This document shows, piece by piece, positions 1-6,162 of a DNA stretch of 13,033 nucleotides. The notes under the pieces were generated by a model. The model ran no database searches, was not told the DNA's origin, and worked only from the letters and a program-made list of their open reading frames with translations. Made by a program: the position numbers and the translations under genes. The first letter of the stretch is position 1; each line of letters opens with the position of its first letter. This DNA is from Promethearchaeota archaeon (GTDB lineage: Archaea; Asgardarchaeota; Lokiarchaeia; Sigynarchaeales; SOKP01): assembly GCA_019894735.1 (NCBI GenBank), contig JAGXOB010000062.1:1-13033 (forward strand), read 5' to 3'.

Positions 1-393
1 TACTAACATCTCGGGTTCTTTAATATGTGGGAATTTTTCCCGCGCCCAGTCTCTATAAGTTTTTACCGCCATTAAAAGACTTTCTGTTCCACCCGATGTC
101 ATACTTCCGCAACACCTATTATCTCCTCCAAACAAGTCGACTGCCATGGAAATCACTTCTGTTTCAAACTTTTTTAAACTTGGAAAAGCCATAGGACTAA
201 GGGCGTTCTTTGAAAAAAACATGTTAGAAGCTTTTTTTAACATTTCTGTGTGTTCTTCCGAAGCGTGATACACGAGGCTCCATACCTTCCCATCCTTCCA
301 ATTTATGTCGTCTTCCCTTATTTCTTCCATTTTTTTGAGAATTTCTTTTTCAGAGATTCCATTATCTGGTAATACTACTTTAGGTCTAGCCAT
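1..393 (-). CDS. PLP-dependent lyase/decarboxylase, sphingosine-1-phosphate lyase-like (N-terminal part, cut by window edge)
   Basis: The reading frame opens at an ATG (393) and stays open for 131 codons to the window edge, so only the N-terminal quarter to third is present. Residues about 94-115 contain GSMTSGGTESLLMAVKTYRD, the Gly/Ser/Thr-rich phosphate-binding segment typical of group II PLP decarboxylases and closest in wording to sphingosine-1-phosphate lyases. The preceding stretch (ASEEHTEMLKKASNMF, then a PMAFPSLKKFE segment) also fits that family. Family members cleave phosphorylated sphingoid bases or decarboxylate amino acids such as glutamate or tyrosine. The catalytic lysine lies beyond the edge, so the substrate cannot be decided. 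There is no N-terminal membrane anchor, unlike the eukaryotic lyase, so the protein is probably soluble. A 56-residue Cys-rich gene lies 115 bases upstream on the same strand and may be co-transcribed. The family call is fairly sure; the lyase specificity is inference. Confidence 0.85.
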   Translation of the reverse strand, partial: MARPKVVLPDNGISEKEILKKMEEIREDDINWKDGKVWSLVYHASEEHTEMLKKASNMFFSKNALSPMAFPSLKKFETEVISMAVDLFGGDNRCCGSMTSGGTESLLMAVKTYRDWAREKFPHIKEPEMLV

Positions 394-508
394 TAATTTT
401 CACTAAATATAATTTGATATTTGAGTATCTAAATTAATTCTCGCATATTAAATCTACTTGAAATCATTAAGATGAGATAAAACGCTTAAAAATAAGATTT
501 TTACAGGA

Positions 509-679
509 TTAATGTAATACCTTAGAAGCAGCTTTAAGTTTATTTAACCCCGATTGGTATTCCGAACACATTTTGTAATTAGGAAAGTCACAAACTTCAT
601 TAGCTTTTGGGAGATGACAGGAACGTGTAAAAGGGCACGATAACAACGATTGTTCTCTTGGTTCGAGTTCTATATCCAT
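509..679 (-). CDS. Small four-cysteine protein, 56 aa (putative metal-binding mini-protein)
   Basis: An ATG at 679 is preceded, five bases away, by AAGGAGGAGGT, the strongest Shine-Dalgarno in the window. The frame runs 56 codons to TAA at 509-511. The product has four Cys (15, 21, 30, 38) in the pattern C-x5-C-x8-C-x7-C, starting CPFTRSC and ending in a basic, Ser/Ala/Lys-rich tail. Four closely spaced Cys in a soluble intracellular protein suggest a structural zinc site or a small Fe-S knuckle. No enzyme motif is visible and I do not recognise a named family. It lies upstream of the PLP lyase on the same strand. Its function is unknown. The ribosome binding site and the Cys spacing make the gene itself convincing despite its size. 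Confidence 0.75.
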   Translation of the reverse strand: MDIELEPREQSLLSCPFTRSCHLPKANEVCDFPNYKMCSEYQSGLNKLKAASKVLH

Positions 680-684
680 TTTAT

Positions 685-695
685 ACCTCCTCCTT
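685..695 (-). promoter_or_regulatory. Shine-Dalgarno of the 56-aa Cys-rich gene
   Basis: AAGGAGGAGGT on the minus strand, five bases before the ATG at 679. It is near-perfectly complementary to the archaeal 16S rRNA 3' end and fixes the start of the small gene. Confidence 0.8.
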
Positions 696-946
696 AAAAA
701 AGAGTAACCTTTCTTTTTCGATAGTAATTAAGAATTTGGTATTTTTAAATGTGACTATAATCTTTAATTTCCTTAACGGTCTATTGATATAGTTAAATGT
801 TCGTTTATATAAATGATAAAATCCATCGCAAATTTTATTTTTATTCTTAAAAAGCTTAATTCGCAATTGAAATCGTTCTTATTAACTACATATGGCACAT
901 ATAATTAAATAAGGACTGACTAATCTTATAATAATACGATTACTCA

Positions 947-2044
947 TTGAGAAAAATTGCTTTTAAATCGATGAATGAGAACATATGTTTAATACTTAAG
1001 GATCAAACAGTATTTTTTAAATCTGCTGAAGATATGTCTGAATTAGAAGACGAATCGATTGATGTTATTATTACTTCTCCACCATATAATCGGGGAAAAG
1101 TCTATACTTCCGATAATGGCGAGATTCACGACGATAAAATGGAAGAAAGTGAATATCTATCGTTTTTATCTAAAATTTGGAAAGAATGCTATAGAGTGGC
1201 CAAGAGAAGTGCTATTTTTTTTCTTAATATTGGTGATTCTGCTTTAGATCAAGGTAAATCAGAGAAAGTAGCGACATCCGTAGAACACGCATTTTGGCAA
1301 CGAATTCAAGACATAATTTGGGTTAAATCTTTTCTTGGAAAAGGACACTATACCCCCTCAGGAGGGGACCGGCGATTAAATAACCTCTGGGAACACGTAT
1401 ATCTTTTTGTAAAGGATAGGAATGAGTATAAGCTAGATCCAAAAGCAATTGGAATACCCTACACAGATAAATCGAACATTGGTAGATATTCCGACACGGA
1501 TTTAAGAGATCCCGGTAATGTGTGGTTAATTCCCTATGTCAAAACGACGGGAGCAACGATTAAAAAAGGTCACGAGGCTCCATTCCCAATTGGTCTCCCT
1601 TATAAATGTATAAAGCTAGTTCCTGATGTTAAAACGGTTTTAGACCCATTTGGGGGAACTTGTTCAACGTTAGCAGCATGCTTAAAATTAGGCGTAAAAG
1701 GGTATGCTTACGAAAAATACCCTCGCGTTGAAGTTATTAAATCGAGGATCCTCGAAGGGGAAGAATTTCAAGAAACCGAAGAAAATCTAATACCTCATTT
1801 AGAGCTATCCTTAAAATTAGTAAATGATTTGTTATCAGACTCATCAATAATATTACCAGTAATAAAGTCTAAAGCTGAATATAATAATCTTAATATATTG
1901 AATGAAGTCTTAAATAATCTAAATATTGACAACCCATTTAAGAGAAGCCTAGAAAAAAGAATCCTTCTTTTTAAAGAGTCGTTAAATAAAAAGACGGAGC
2001 AAGAAATAAAGTATCGTCAGACAAGATTAGATTCTGAGTTATAA
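947..2044 (+). CDS. DNA (cytosine-N4)-type methyltransferase, beta class
   Basis: S-adenosylmethionine-dependent DNA methyltransferase with permuted (beta-type) motif order. The catalytic motif IV, TSPPY (residues 43-47), comes first, and the AdoMet-binding motif I, VLDPFGGT (231-238), lies near the C-terminus. The segment between them (about 60-215) would hold target recognition. SPPY rather than DPPY is characteristic of N4-cytosine enzymes, although some adenine enzymes also carry it. The frame starts at a TTG (947); an in-frame ATG at 971 (codon 9) is an equally plausible start and leaves all motifs intact. After motif I a tail of about 110 residues, charged and predicted helical, has no recognisable motif. 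No restriction endonuclease gene is adjacent, so this looks like an orphan methylase. The gene downstream encodes a Tag-like base glycosylase. Recognition sequence unknown. Confidence 0.9.
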   Translation: MRKIAFKSMNENICLILKDQTVFFKSAEDMSELEDESIDVIITSPPYNRGKVYTSDNGEIHDDKMEESEYLSFLSKIWKECYRVAKRSAIFFLNIGDSALDQGKSEKVATSVEHAFWQRIQDIIWVKSFLGKGHYTPSGGDRRLNNLWEHVYLFVKDRNEYKLDPKAIGIPYTDKSNIGRYSDTDLRDPGNVWLIPYVKTTGATIKKGHEAPFPIGLPYKCIKLVPDVKTVLDPFGGTCSTLAACLKLGVKGYAYEKYPRVEVIKSRILEGEEFQETEENLIPHLELSLKLVNDLLSDSSIILPVIKSKAEYNNLNILNEVLNNLNIDNPFKRSLEKRILLFKESLNKKTEQEIKYRQTRLDSEL

Positions 2045-2057
2045 GCATTTAGAAAAA

Positions 2058-2098
2058 TATTTCTTTTAATTTTTAATAATCTTTTGTATCGTTTTTTT
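2058..2098 (+). terminator. T-rich tract after the methyltransferase
   Basis: Several T runs (TTTT, TTTTT, TTTT, then seven T at 2092-2098) begin about 14 bases after the methyltransferase stop with no strong hairpin. This matches the oligo-T intrinsic terminators of archaea and suggests that the glycosylase downstream has its own transcript. Confidence 0.45.
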
Positions 2099-2117
2099 AA
2101 TGAAAAATAATCGTAAA

Positions 2118-2124
2118 TTATAAT
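2118..2124 (+). promoter_or_regulatory. TATA-like element of the Tag-like glycosylase gene
   Basis: TTATAAT within an A/T block, centred 27 bases before the ATG at 2148. This is the spacing expected for an archaeal leaderless transcript and favours the ATG at 2148 over the TTG at 2124. Confidence 0.4.
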
Positions 2125-2147
2125 TGGGCAAAATTTACATTATAATC

Positions 2148-2597
2148 ATGGTGCAAAAAATTATTCCACCTCAAGAAAAGCCAGCAGACGAGAAAGGATA
2201 TTTTGAAATTTTGAGTAAAGCCGTGTTTAATGCAGGTTTTTCATATCAAGTGGTAAATACAAAATGGGAAGGAACTAAAGAAGTTTTTAAAGAATTCGAT
2301 CCTAAAATTATTTCGAATTGGACTAATGACGAAATTTTTGATGCGTTAGAATCACCTAAAATAATACGGAATGGAAAGAAAGTAAAAGCAATAGTATCTA
2401 ACGCTAAAGTCTTTCTTGAGCTAACTGAGAGGAACGGGTCTTTTGAAAATTATTTGAAATCCTTTAGAAATAAATCTTACGAAGAAAAGCAACAAATTAT
2501 TGCAAAACAATTTAAGTGGCTTGGTCCAACTGGAGCACATTTTTTTCTATGGTCGATCGGAGAAGACGTACCTCCCTGCGAAGCGGTGATCATGTAA
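2148..2597 (+). CDS. DNA-3-methyladenine glycosylase I (Tag)-like protein, divergent active site
   Basis: A 149-residue protein aligning by eye with Tag over its core: a GYFEIL segment, AGFSYQV (Tag: AGLSWIT), FKEFDPKII (Tag: FHQFDPVKV), then PKIIRNGKKVKAIVSNAKVF (Tag: GIIRHRGKIQAIIGNARAY) and a C-terminal KWLGPTGAHFFLW. Tag enzymes excise N3-methylated purines using a helix-hairpin-helix superfamily fold. In the alignment, E. coli Tag Glu38 falls on Ala and Trp46 on Tyr, and the zinc-binding Cys/His residues at both Tag termini are absent. Activity or substrate may therefore differ. I prefer the ATG at 2148 (TATA-like element 27 bases upstream) over an in-frame TTG at 2124. The gene follows the DNA methyltransferase by about 100 bases on the same strand. 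The superfamily call is solid; the activity is uncertain. Confidence 0.8.
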   Translation: MVQKIIPPQEKPADEKGYFEILSKAVFNAGFSYQVVNTKWEGTKEVFKEFDPKIISNWTNDEIFDALESPKIIRNGKKVKAIVSNAKVFLELTERNGSFENYLKSFRNKSYEEKQQIIAKQFKWLGPTGAHFFLWSIGEDVPPCEAVIM

Positions 2598-2623
2598 AGC
2601 AGAGCACTATTTTTCAGAAATTT

Positions 2624-2645
2624 TCTTCAACCATTAGAAGATTTT
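2624..2645 (+). terminator. Weak hairpin plus T4 after the glycosylase
   Basis: TCTTC and GAAGA can pair as a 5-bp stem around an 8-base loop, followed at once by TTTT; T runs at 2610-2614 precede it. A weak but plausible end for the glycosylase transcript. Confidence 0.3.
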
Positions 2646-2683
2646 GCATTCCCTTTGAAAATCCAAGTAAAATTAGTTTGATT

Positions 2684-2694
2684 TAAAAAAAAAT
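2684..2694 (-). terminator. Oligo-T terminator of the small membrane protein gene
   Basis: On the minus strand a run of nine T begins two bases after the TAA stop of the membrane protein. It has no hairpin, as is usual for archaeal intrinsic termination. Confidence 0.45.
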
Positions 2695-2695
2695 A

Positions 2696-3085
2696 TTAAG
2701 TTGATTGTTTCTCTGGGGGTCTTTTGAATAATATTGCTGTTATGATATTTATGATACAACTTATTCCCCAATAAACAAAGAGTGTAAATTCTAATCCAGT
2801 AAATACGATTCGAAATCCAGGAGATAAGAGAAGTATTGCTATAGGGACAATTGCGAGAGTAATTAGACCCGTTCGAGCTGTCATTCTTCCCCTTCTCAGA
2901 CTATATCTGGTTAAGTCCTTTCGGATGTATTCAAGTGTGATGAGCAAGAATATGAGATAAATAGGAGCCACCACAAGGGTAATTACGATCACTTCTAAGG
3001 AGTACCAAGGTATTTGGAATAAACTGACGACTATAGGAATAAAACTAGCCCAGCAGAGATATATTAGCGTTTTTTTTTCTGTAAT
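2696..3085 (-). CDS. Small four-helix membrane protein with an anomalous 5' end
   Basis: The nearest ordinary start is a GTG at 2992 (98 residues, three hydrophobic segments). The same frame continues upstream without a stop to about 3099 and encodes another good transmembrane segment (LIYLCWASFIPIVVSLFQ), so the real protein is probably about 130 residues with four helices. That extension contains no ATG, GTG or TTG. Either an ATT initiates (3088 or 3085, five or eight bases after GAGGG), or the ATG at 3093, which is in another frame, is joined by a one-base slip in the A9 run at 3070-3078. Ten A residues would give a clean ORF beginning MELLQKKKTLIYL. The cytoplasmic loop is very basic (IRKDLTRYSLRRGR) and the C-terminus is hydrophilic. 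I do not recognise the family. Function unknown. Confidence 0.6.
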   Translation of the reverse strand: MTEKKTLIYLCWASFIPIVVSLFQIPWYSLEVIVITLVVAPIYLIFLLITLEYIRKDLTRYSLRRGRMTARTGLITLAIVPIAILLLSPGFRIVFTGLEFTLFVYWGISCIINIITAILFKRPPEKQST

Positions 3086-3132
3086 AATTCCATCCCTCTA
3101 TAATTTAGTATTAATACTTAGATAGAAATCAA

Positions 3133-3145
3133 CTTATATTTAAAT
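3133..3145 (-). promoter_or_regulatory. TATA-like element for the small membrane protein
   Basis: Minus-strand ATTTAAATATAAG, about 45 bases before the ATG at 3093, would place a start of transcription near 3112 and a leader of about 20 bases. It supports a gene 5' end near 3085-3093 rather than at the GTG 2992. Confidence 0.45.
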
Positions 3146-3232
3146 CTGACTGCATTGTAAAAAATTAGTTCAATAATAAACAAAACATTACCAAAATTTT
3201 TAAGAAGAACAAAAAGCTATACTGAATGAAGA

Positions 3233-3243
3233 TTTATATTAAA
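3233..3243 (+). promoter_or_regulatory. TATA-like element for the 3301 membrane protein
   Basis: TTTATATTAAA, about 63 bases before the ATG at 3301, implies a start of transcription near 3265. A 7-base direct repeat (AGCTTTA at 3256-3262 and 3270-3276, 14-base period) sits around that point and might bind a regulator. Confidence 0.4.
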
Positions 3244-3300
3244 ATCTACGACATAAGCTTTACTAAATGAGCTTTATCACAATTAAGGATTCGACTTATA

Positions 3301-3894
3301 ATGACAGGATTTGCTTATGAACCGGCAGAATTTAACACAATAGTTACGATGTTAGGGTGTTTATGTGCAACAGTGCAAGCAGCGACGGGATATTATGCGG
3401 GTTACAAGAAGAAGAAGGTAGTATTACTAAAAACAAACGATATATTGTTTAGATCTCACAGGGCTTTTGGTGGATTTGCAACAGTTTTATACTTTTTGGG
3501 TCTATTTGCAGGGCTTACAGGGTATCTTGGAACTATCTTTTTTGGAGAACCGCCTTTTGAAATACTTAGTTTTAGTTTTAACTTTCATTTTTGGCCTAGT
3601 TTTGCAATTGCAGTCATAGTTATAATGAAGACTTATCTATCATATTTCAACAAGCCATTAATCTATAAAATGTATAGTTGGTTAGGAGTTGCCACGTATA
3701 TTGCCTGGTCTTTTAATTGGATTAGTTCTGCCATTTCTTATTACTTAAGAACATTGCCATCAAATCCACAACATGATCCTCCCACGTACTTGCTACCAAT
3801 TGAATTGTTATGGCTTCAGATAATTCTCCCCTTCATAATAGGAGTGATAATAGGTTATATTATAATCAGAAAAGCAGATAAAAGAGAAAAATAG
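3301..3894 (+). CDS. Five-helix membrane protein, possible b-type heme (cytochrome b561-like) protein
   Basis: A 197-residue protein with about five hydrophobic segments (near 12-33, 55-79, 94-115, 124-148, 166-189), a basic loop after helix 1 (YKKKK) and a Lys/Arg-rich C-terminus, giving an integral membrane protein. Two histidines sit at or in helices 2 and 3: H53 in SHRAFGGF and H96 in FHFWPS. Such paired His residues at neighbouring helices are what b-type heme proteins use, and the HRAFG wording recalls cytochrome b561/ferric-reductase-like and related uncharacterised families. Heme binding is inference; there is no quinone or NADPH motif. ATG at 3301 is the start; only a weak AAGGA lies upstream. 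T tracts at 3896-3900 and 3917-3922 could end its transcript before the VOC gene. Confidence 0.7.
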   Translation: MTGFAYEPAEFNTIVTMLGCLCATVQAATGYYAGYKKKKVVLLKTNDILFRSHRAFGGFATVLYFLGLFAGLTGYLGTIFFGEPPFEILSFSFNFHFWPSFAIAVIVIMKTYLSYFNKPLIYKMYSWLGVATYIAWSFNWISSAISYYLRTLPSNPQHDPPTYLLPIELLWLQIILPFIIGVIIGYIIIRKADKREK

Positions 3895-3922
3895 ATTTTT
3901 ACTTTATAAGGCATACTTTTTT
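3895..3922 (+). terminator. T tracts between the 3301 membrane protein and the VOC gene
   Basis: T5 directly after the TAG stop and T6 about 20 bases on, without a stable hairpin. This is a candidate archaeal oligo-T terminator; the second tract could equally be part of the upstream promoter of the VOC gene. Confidence 0.3.
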
Positions 3923-3968
3923 AAAATCTACTTTAATGTAATACTTTAATTAAATCAGAGGTGATTTT

Positions 3969-4337
3969 ATGCCAAGATTAGTTCACTTTGAAATGAATGT
4001 AAAAGATATAGATAAGACAATAGCATTTTATGAAAGTGTTTTTGGTTGGAAGTTCCAAAAATGGGACGGTCCCATAGATTATTGGCTCATTATGACGGGC
4101 GACGAAAAAGAACCGGGAATCGATGGAGGTTTAGGTTACGAAGAGGAGGGATTCCCGAAAGTGGTAAATACGATCGATGTTGATGACATCGGTGATATTA
4201 TTAAAAAACTTAAAATTAACGGCGGTGAAATAGTACGTCCAAAGCACGCTGTACCAGGTGTGGGTTGGATGGCTTACTTTAAAGACTCTGAAGGTGTTAT
4301 GTCCGGAATTATGCAAAACGATCCTAATGCTAAATAA
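3969..4337 (+). CDS. VOC (glyoxalase/bleomycin-resistance fold) family protein
   Basis: A 122-residue single-domain protein with the two beta-alpha-beta-beta-beta modules of the vicinal oxygen chelate superfamily. The first begins LVHFEMNVKDIDKTIAFYE, followed by SVFGWKF; the second covers VNTIDVDDIGDIIKKLKING and GVGWMAYFKDSEG. H6 and E8 in strand 1 are candidate metal ligands, but the terminal strand has Gln (GIMQ, Q116) where glyoxalase I has Glu, so the classical metal site is incomplete. Members of this subfamily are often small cytosolic proteins of unknown substrate. GAGGTGAT before the ATG is a good Shine-Dalgarno and supports the start. The gene converges on the acyl-CoA synthetase with only six bases between stop codons. 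Fold sure, reaction unknown. Confidence 0.85.
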   Translation: MPRLVHFEMNVKDIDKTIAFYESVFGWKFQKWDGPIDYWLIMTGDEKEPGIDGGLGYEEEGFPKVVNTIDVDDIGDIIKKLKINGGEIVRPKHAVPGVGWMAYFKDSEGVMSGIMQNDPNAK

Positions 4338-4353
4338 TATTTTTTATTTTATA
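4338..4353 (+). terminator. T-rich terminator of the VOC gene, overlapping the convergent gene
   Basis: T-rich sequence (T6, then T4) starts directly after the VOC stop and lies over the last codons of the opposite-strand acyl-CoA synthetase. With six bases between the two stop codons, the signal must be shared with coding sequence. Confidence 0.4.
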
Positions 4354-5993
4354 CCTAACCTTTCTTTTTCTAAGTTGACAAGCTCTCTTCTTAAAATTTT
4401 ACCAGAGCCTGATTTTGGGATTTCATCAACGAACTCAATCTCTCGAATCTTTTTGTAGGCAGAAATTCTTTCAGCGACCCAATCTATAATTTCCTGTTCT
4501 AAGACTTTACCTTTAGATTCTGATTTTAAAATAATGAACGCTTTTGGAATTTCACCAACATCCAGTTCTGTGGATGGTTTGCCAATAACGGCAGCGTCAG
4601 AAACGTGAGGATTATTAAAGAGTAAGTCTTCAAGTTCAGCAGGTGCGATGCTCCAACCTTTATATTTAATCATTTCTTTGATCCTATCGAGGAGATGTTC
4701 GTATTCTTCATCGTCTATGTAAGCCATATCTCCCGTTCTTAACCATTTTTCACCGGTTTTAGGATCTGTCCAAAAAGCATCTTCAGTAGCCTCTGGTCGG
4801 TTCCAGTAGCCTTTCATAACTTGAGGGCCCTTTATAACTAGCTCACCAATATCTCCGCGTTTCGGTAGTTCTTCACCTGTTTCTAAGTCGATAATCTTAT
4901 GATATGTGTCAGGAATTAAAGTTCCTTGGGATTCCATCTTAGGTCGAGACATAGGATTAACGGCAACAACAGGGGAAGCTTCAGTTAAACCCCACCCATG
5001 TTGGATGGTTACATTTTTAGCGTTACACTTCTTTTTTGCTAAATCGTAAAATCTCTCAAGAAGTTCGAGCGGAATAGGGGCTCCACCATTGTTAACAACC
5101 TTAAGATCTTCCCAATCGTATTCTCTAACACCTGGTTCTTCGAGGTGTCGAACTACCGCGAGAAATATTGGGGGGACACATAGACTATAGGTAACTCTAT
5201 ATTTTTCTAACAACTCAGAATACTCTTTCACTTCGAATCGAGGTGTTACAACTTGCGACGCGCCTAACCAAATTGCTTGGTTCATACACACATTAAGACC
5301 ATAGATATGGTAAAGCGGAAGCACAGTCATGGCGATATCAAAATCGCTTAACTCGTACACTATACCTCCTTGGATTGCATTTGAAACAATATTGTAGTGC
5401 GTGAGCATTGTTCCTTTTGGTAAGCCTGTAGTTCCACTGGTGTACATTAATGCTGCGAGGTCTTCTTTAGGATTGAACTGATATTCTGGAGGATCCGGAT
5501 TTGTGCTTTTCATAAGTCCTGTCCATCCAATGGTCCCCTCCGGTAACTTTAGATTCTCTTTATTATCTTCTGATTCCAGTATTATGAAGGTTTTAAGGTT
5601 AGTTTTTTCTTTGACTGCAGCTACAATTGGATATAATGGCTCGTAAACTATTATAGTTTCAGCTCCAGAATCGTTAGCTTCGTATTTGACCTCAATTTCT
5701 TTGAATAAAGGATTCATAGGGACCAAAGTTGCTCCAGCCTTCTCTAACCCATAAAAAGCGATTTCCCATTCGATTGAATTGTGGGCATAAAGAGCAACTC
5801 TATCACCTTTTTTCACTCCTAAGTTTTTTAATGCTGTAGCGAATATATCTACTTGTTCTTGAAATTGTTTGAAAGTCACTTCCCTAGGGTAAAGAAATGC
5901 GAGTTTATCAGGAAATCTTTCAGCTGTGCTTTCTAAAACTTTATGTATAGGAATTATGGGATAATGAAGGTGACCTCTTTTGTATTTGACCAA
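4344..5993 (-). CDS. Long-chain-fatty-acid--CoA ligase (AMP-forming), ANL superfamily
   Basis: A 549-residue acyl/aryl-CoA synthetase of full family length. It would activate a carboxylic acid with ATP to acyl-AMP and then form the CoA thioester. Visible motifs in order: P-loop YTSGTTGLPKG (184-194), VLPLYHIYG (about 224-232), the adenine-site GWGLTEASP (333-341), RTGDMAYID (419-427), the hinge DRIKEMIKYKG (436-446) and the C-terminal catalytic lysine in SGSGKILRREL (K532). It is soluble, with no signal peptide. Start is TTG at 5993: two stop codons precede it directly, and a TATA-like element is centred 24 bases upstream, consistent with a leaderless mRNA. It diverges from iorAB across a 169-base promoter region. 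Medium or long fatty acids are likely; aryl acids from the neighbouring ior pathway are an alternative. Confidence 0.93.
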   Translation of the reverse strand: MVKYKRGHLHYPIIPIHKVLESTAERFPDKLAFLYPREVTFKQFQEQVDIFATALKNLGVKKGDRVALYAHNSIEWEIAFYGLEKAGATLVPMNPLFKEIEVKYEANDSGAETIIVYEPLYPIVAAVKEKTNLKTFIILESEDNKENLKLPEGTIGWTGLMKSTNPDPPEYQFNPKEDLAALMYTSGTTGLPKGTMLTHYNIVSNAIQGGIVYELSDFDIAMTVLPLYHIYGLNVCMNQAIWLGASQVVTPRFEVKEYSELLEKYRVTYSLCVPPIFLAVVRHLEEPGVREYDWEDLKVVNNGGAPIPLELLERFYDLAKKKCNAKNVTIQHGWGLTEASPVVAVNPMSRPKMESQGTLIPDTYHKIIDLETGEELPKRGDIGELVIKGPQVMKGYWNRPEATEDAFWTDPKTGEKWLRTGDMAYIDDEEYEHLLDRIKEMIKYKGWSIAPAELEDLLFNNPHVSDAAVIGKPSTELDVGEIPKAFIILKSESKGKVLEQEIIDWVAERISAYKKIREIEFVDEIPKSGSGKILRRELVNLEKERLGIK

Positions 5994-6012
5994 TTATTAC
6001 ACCACTTGGGTA

Positions 6013-6020
6013 ATTTTAAA
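6013..6020 (-). promoter_or_regulatory. TATA-like element of the acyl-CoA synthetase gene
   Basis: Minus-strand TTTAAAAT is centred about 24 bases before the TTG start at 5993. That spacing predicts transcription starting at or beside the start codon. Confidence 0.45.
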
Positions 6021-6076
6021 GTATTTCAGATAGGATTGTATTATTTTTAATATAATTCATTCCATTTTTAATGAAA

Positions 6077-6110
6077 TGCATTTATTTTATTTATATAAAA
6101 GTTTAATGCA
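6077..6110 (+). promoter_or_regulatory. iorA promoter: TATA box flanked by an inverted repeat
   Basis: TTTATATAAAA (6090-6100) is a textbook archaeal TATA box. TGCATT (6077-6082) and AATGCA (6105-6110) form a 6-bp inverted repeat around it, a geometry that would let a dimeric repressor block TBP/TFB. A second inverted repeat, TTCATT/AATGAA, lies just upstream. The predicted start of transcription is near 6121-6125, giving a leader of about 40 bases without a clear Shine-Dalgarno. The TATA call is good; the operator role is inference. Confidence 0.5.
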
Positions 6111-6162
6111 AATAATTACCGTTTTATTATTAATCTAATTAAGAACATATTTTCACAAGACA

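Noticed and set aside
681..866. 61-codon minus-strand frame ending one base before the Cys-rich mini-gene
   Set aside because: TTG start without a ribosome site, Lys/Phe/Ile composition typical of A/T-rich noncoding DNA, and its last codons are simply the Shine-Dalgarno of the next gene.
1059..1247. 62-codon plus-strand frame inside the methyltransferase
   Set aside because: Lies wholly within a gene with clear motifs in another frame; its Leu-rich start is the shadow of the IITSPPY codons.
2124..2147. TTG start for the Tag-like glycosylase
   Set aside because: It would add eight residues (MGKIYIII) that fit no family feature, and the TATA-like element would overlap the start codon; ATG 2148 fits better.
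4131..4458. Short frames on both strands over the VOC gene and the end of the acyl-CoA synthetase
   Set aside because: Fully explained by the two real genes; no ribosome sites or family features.
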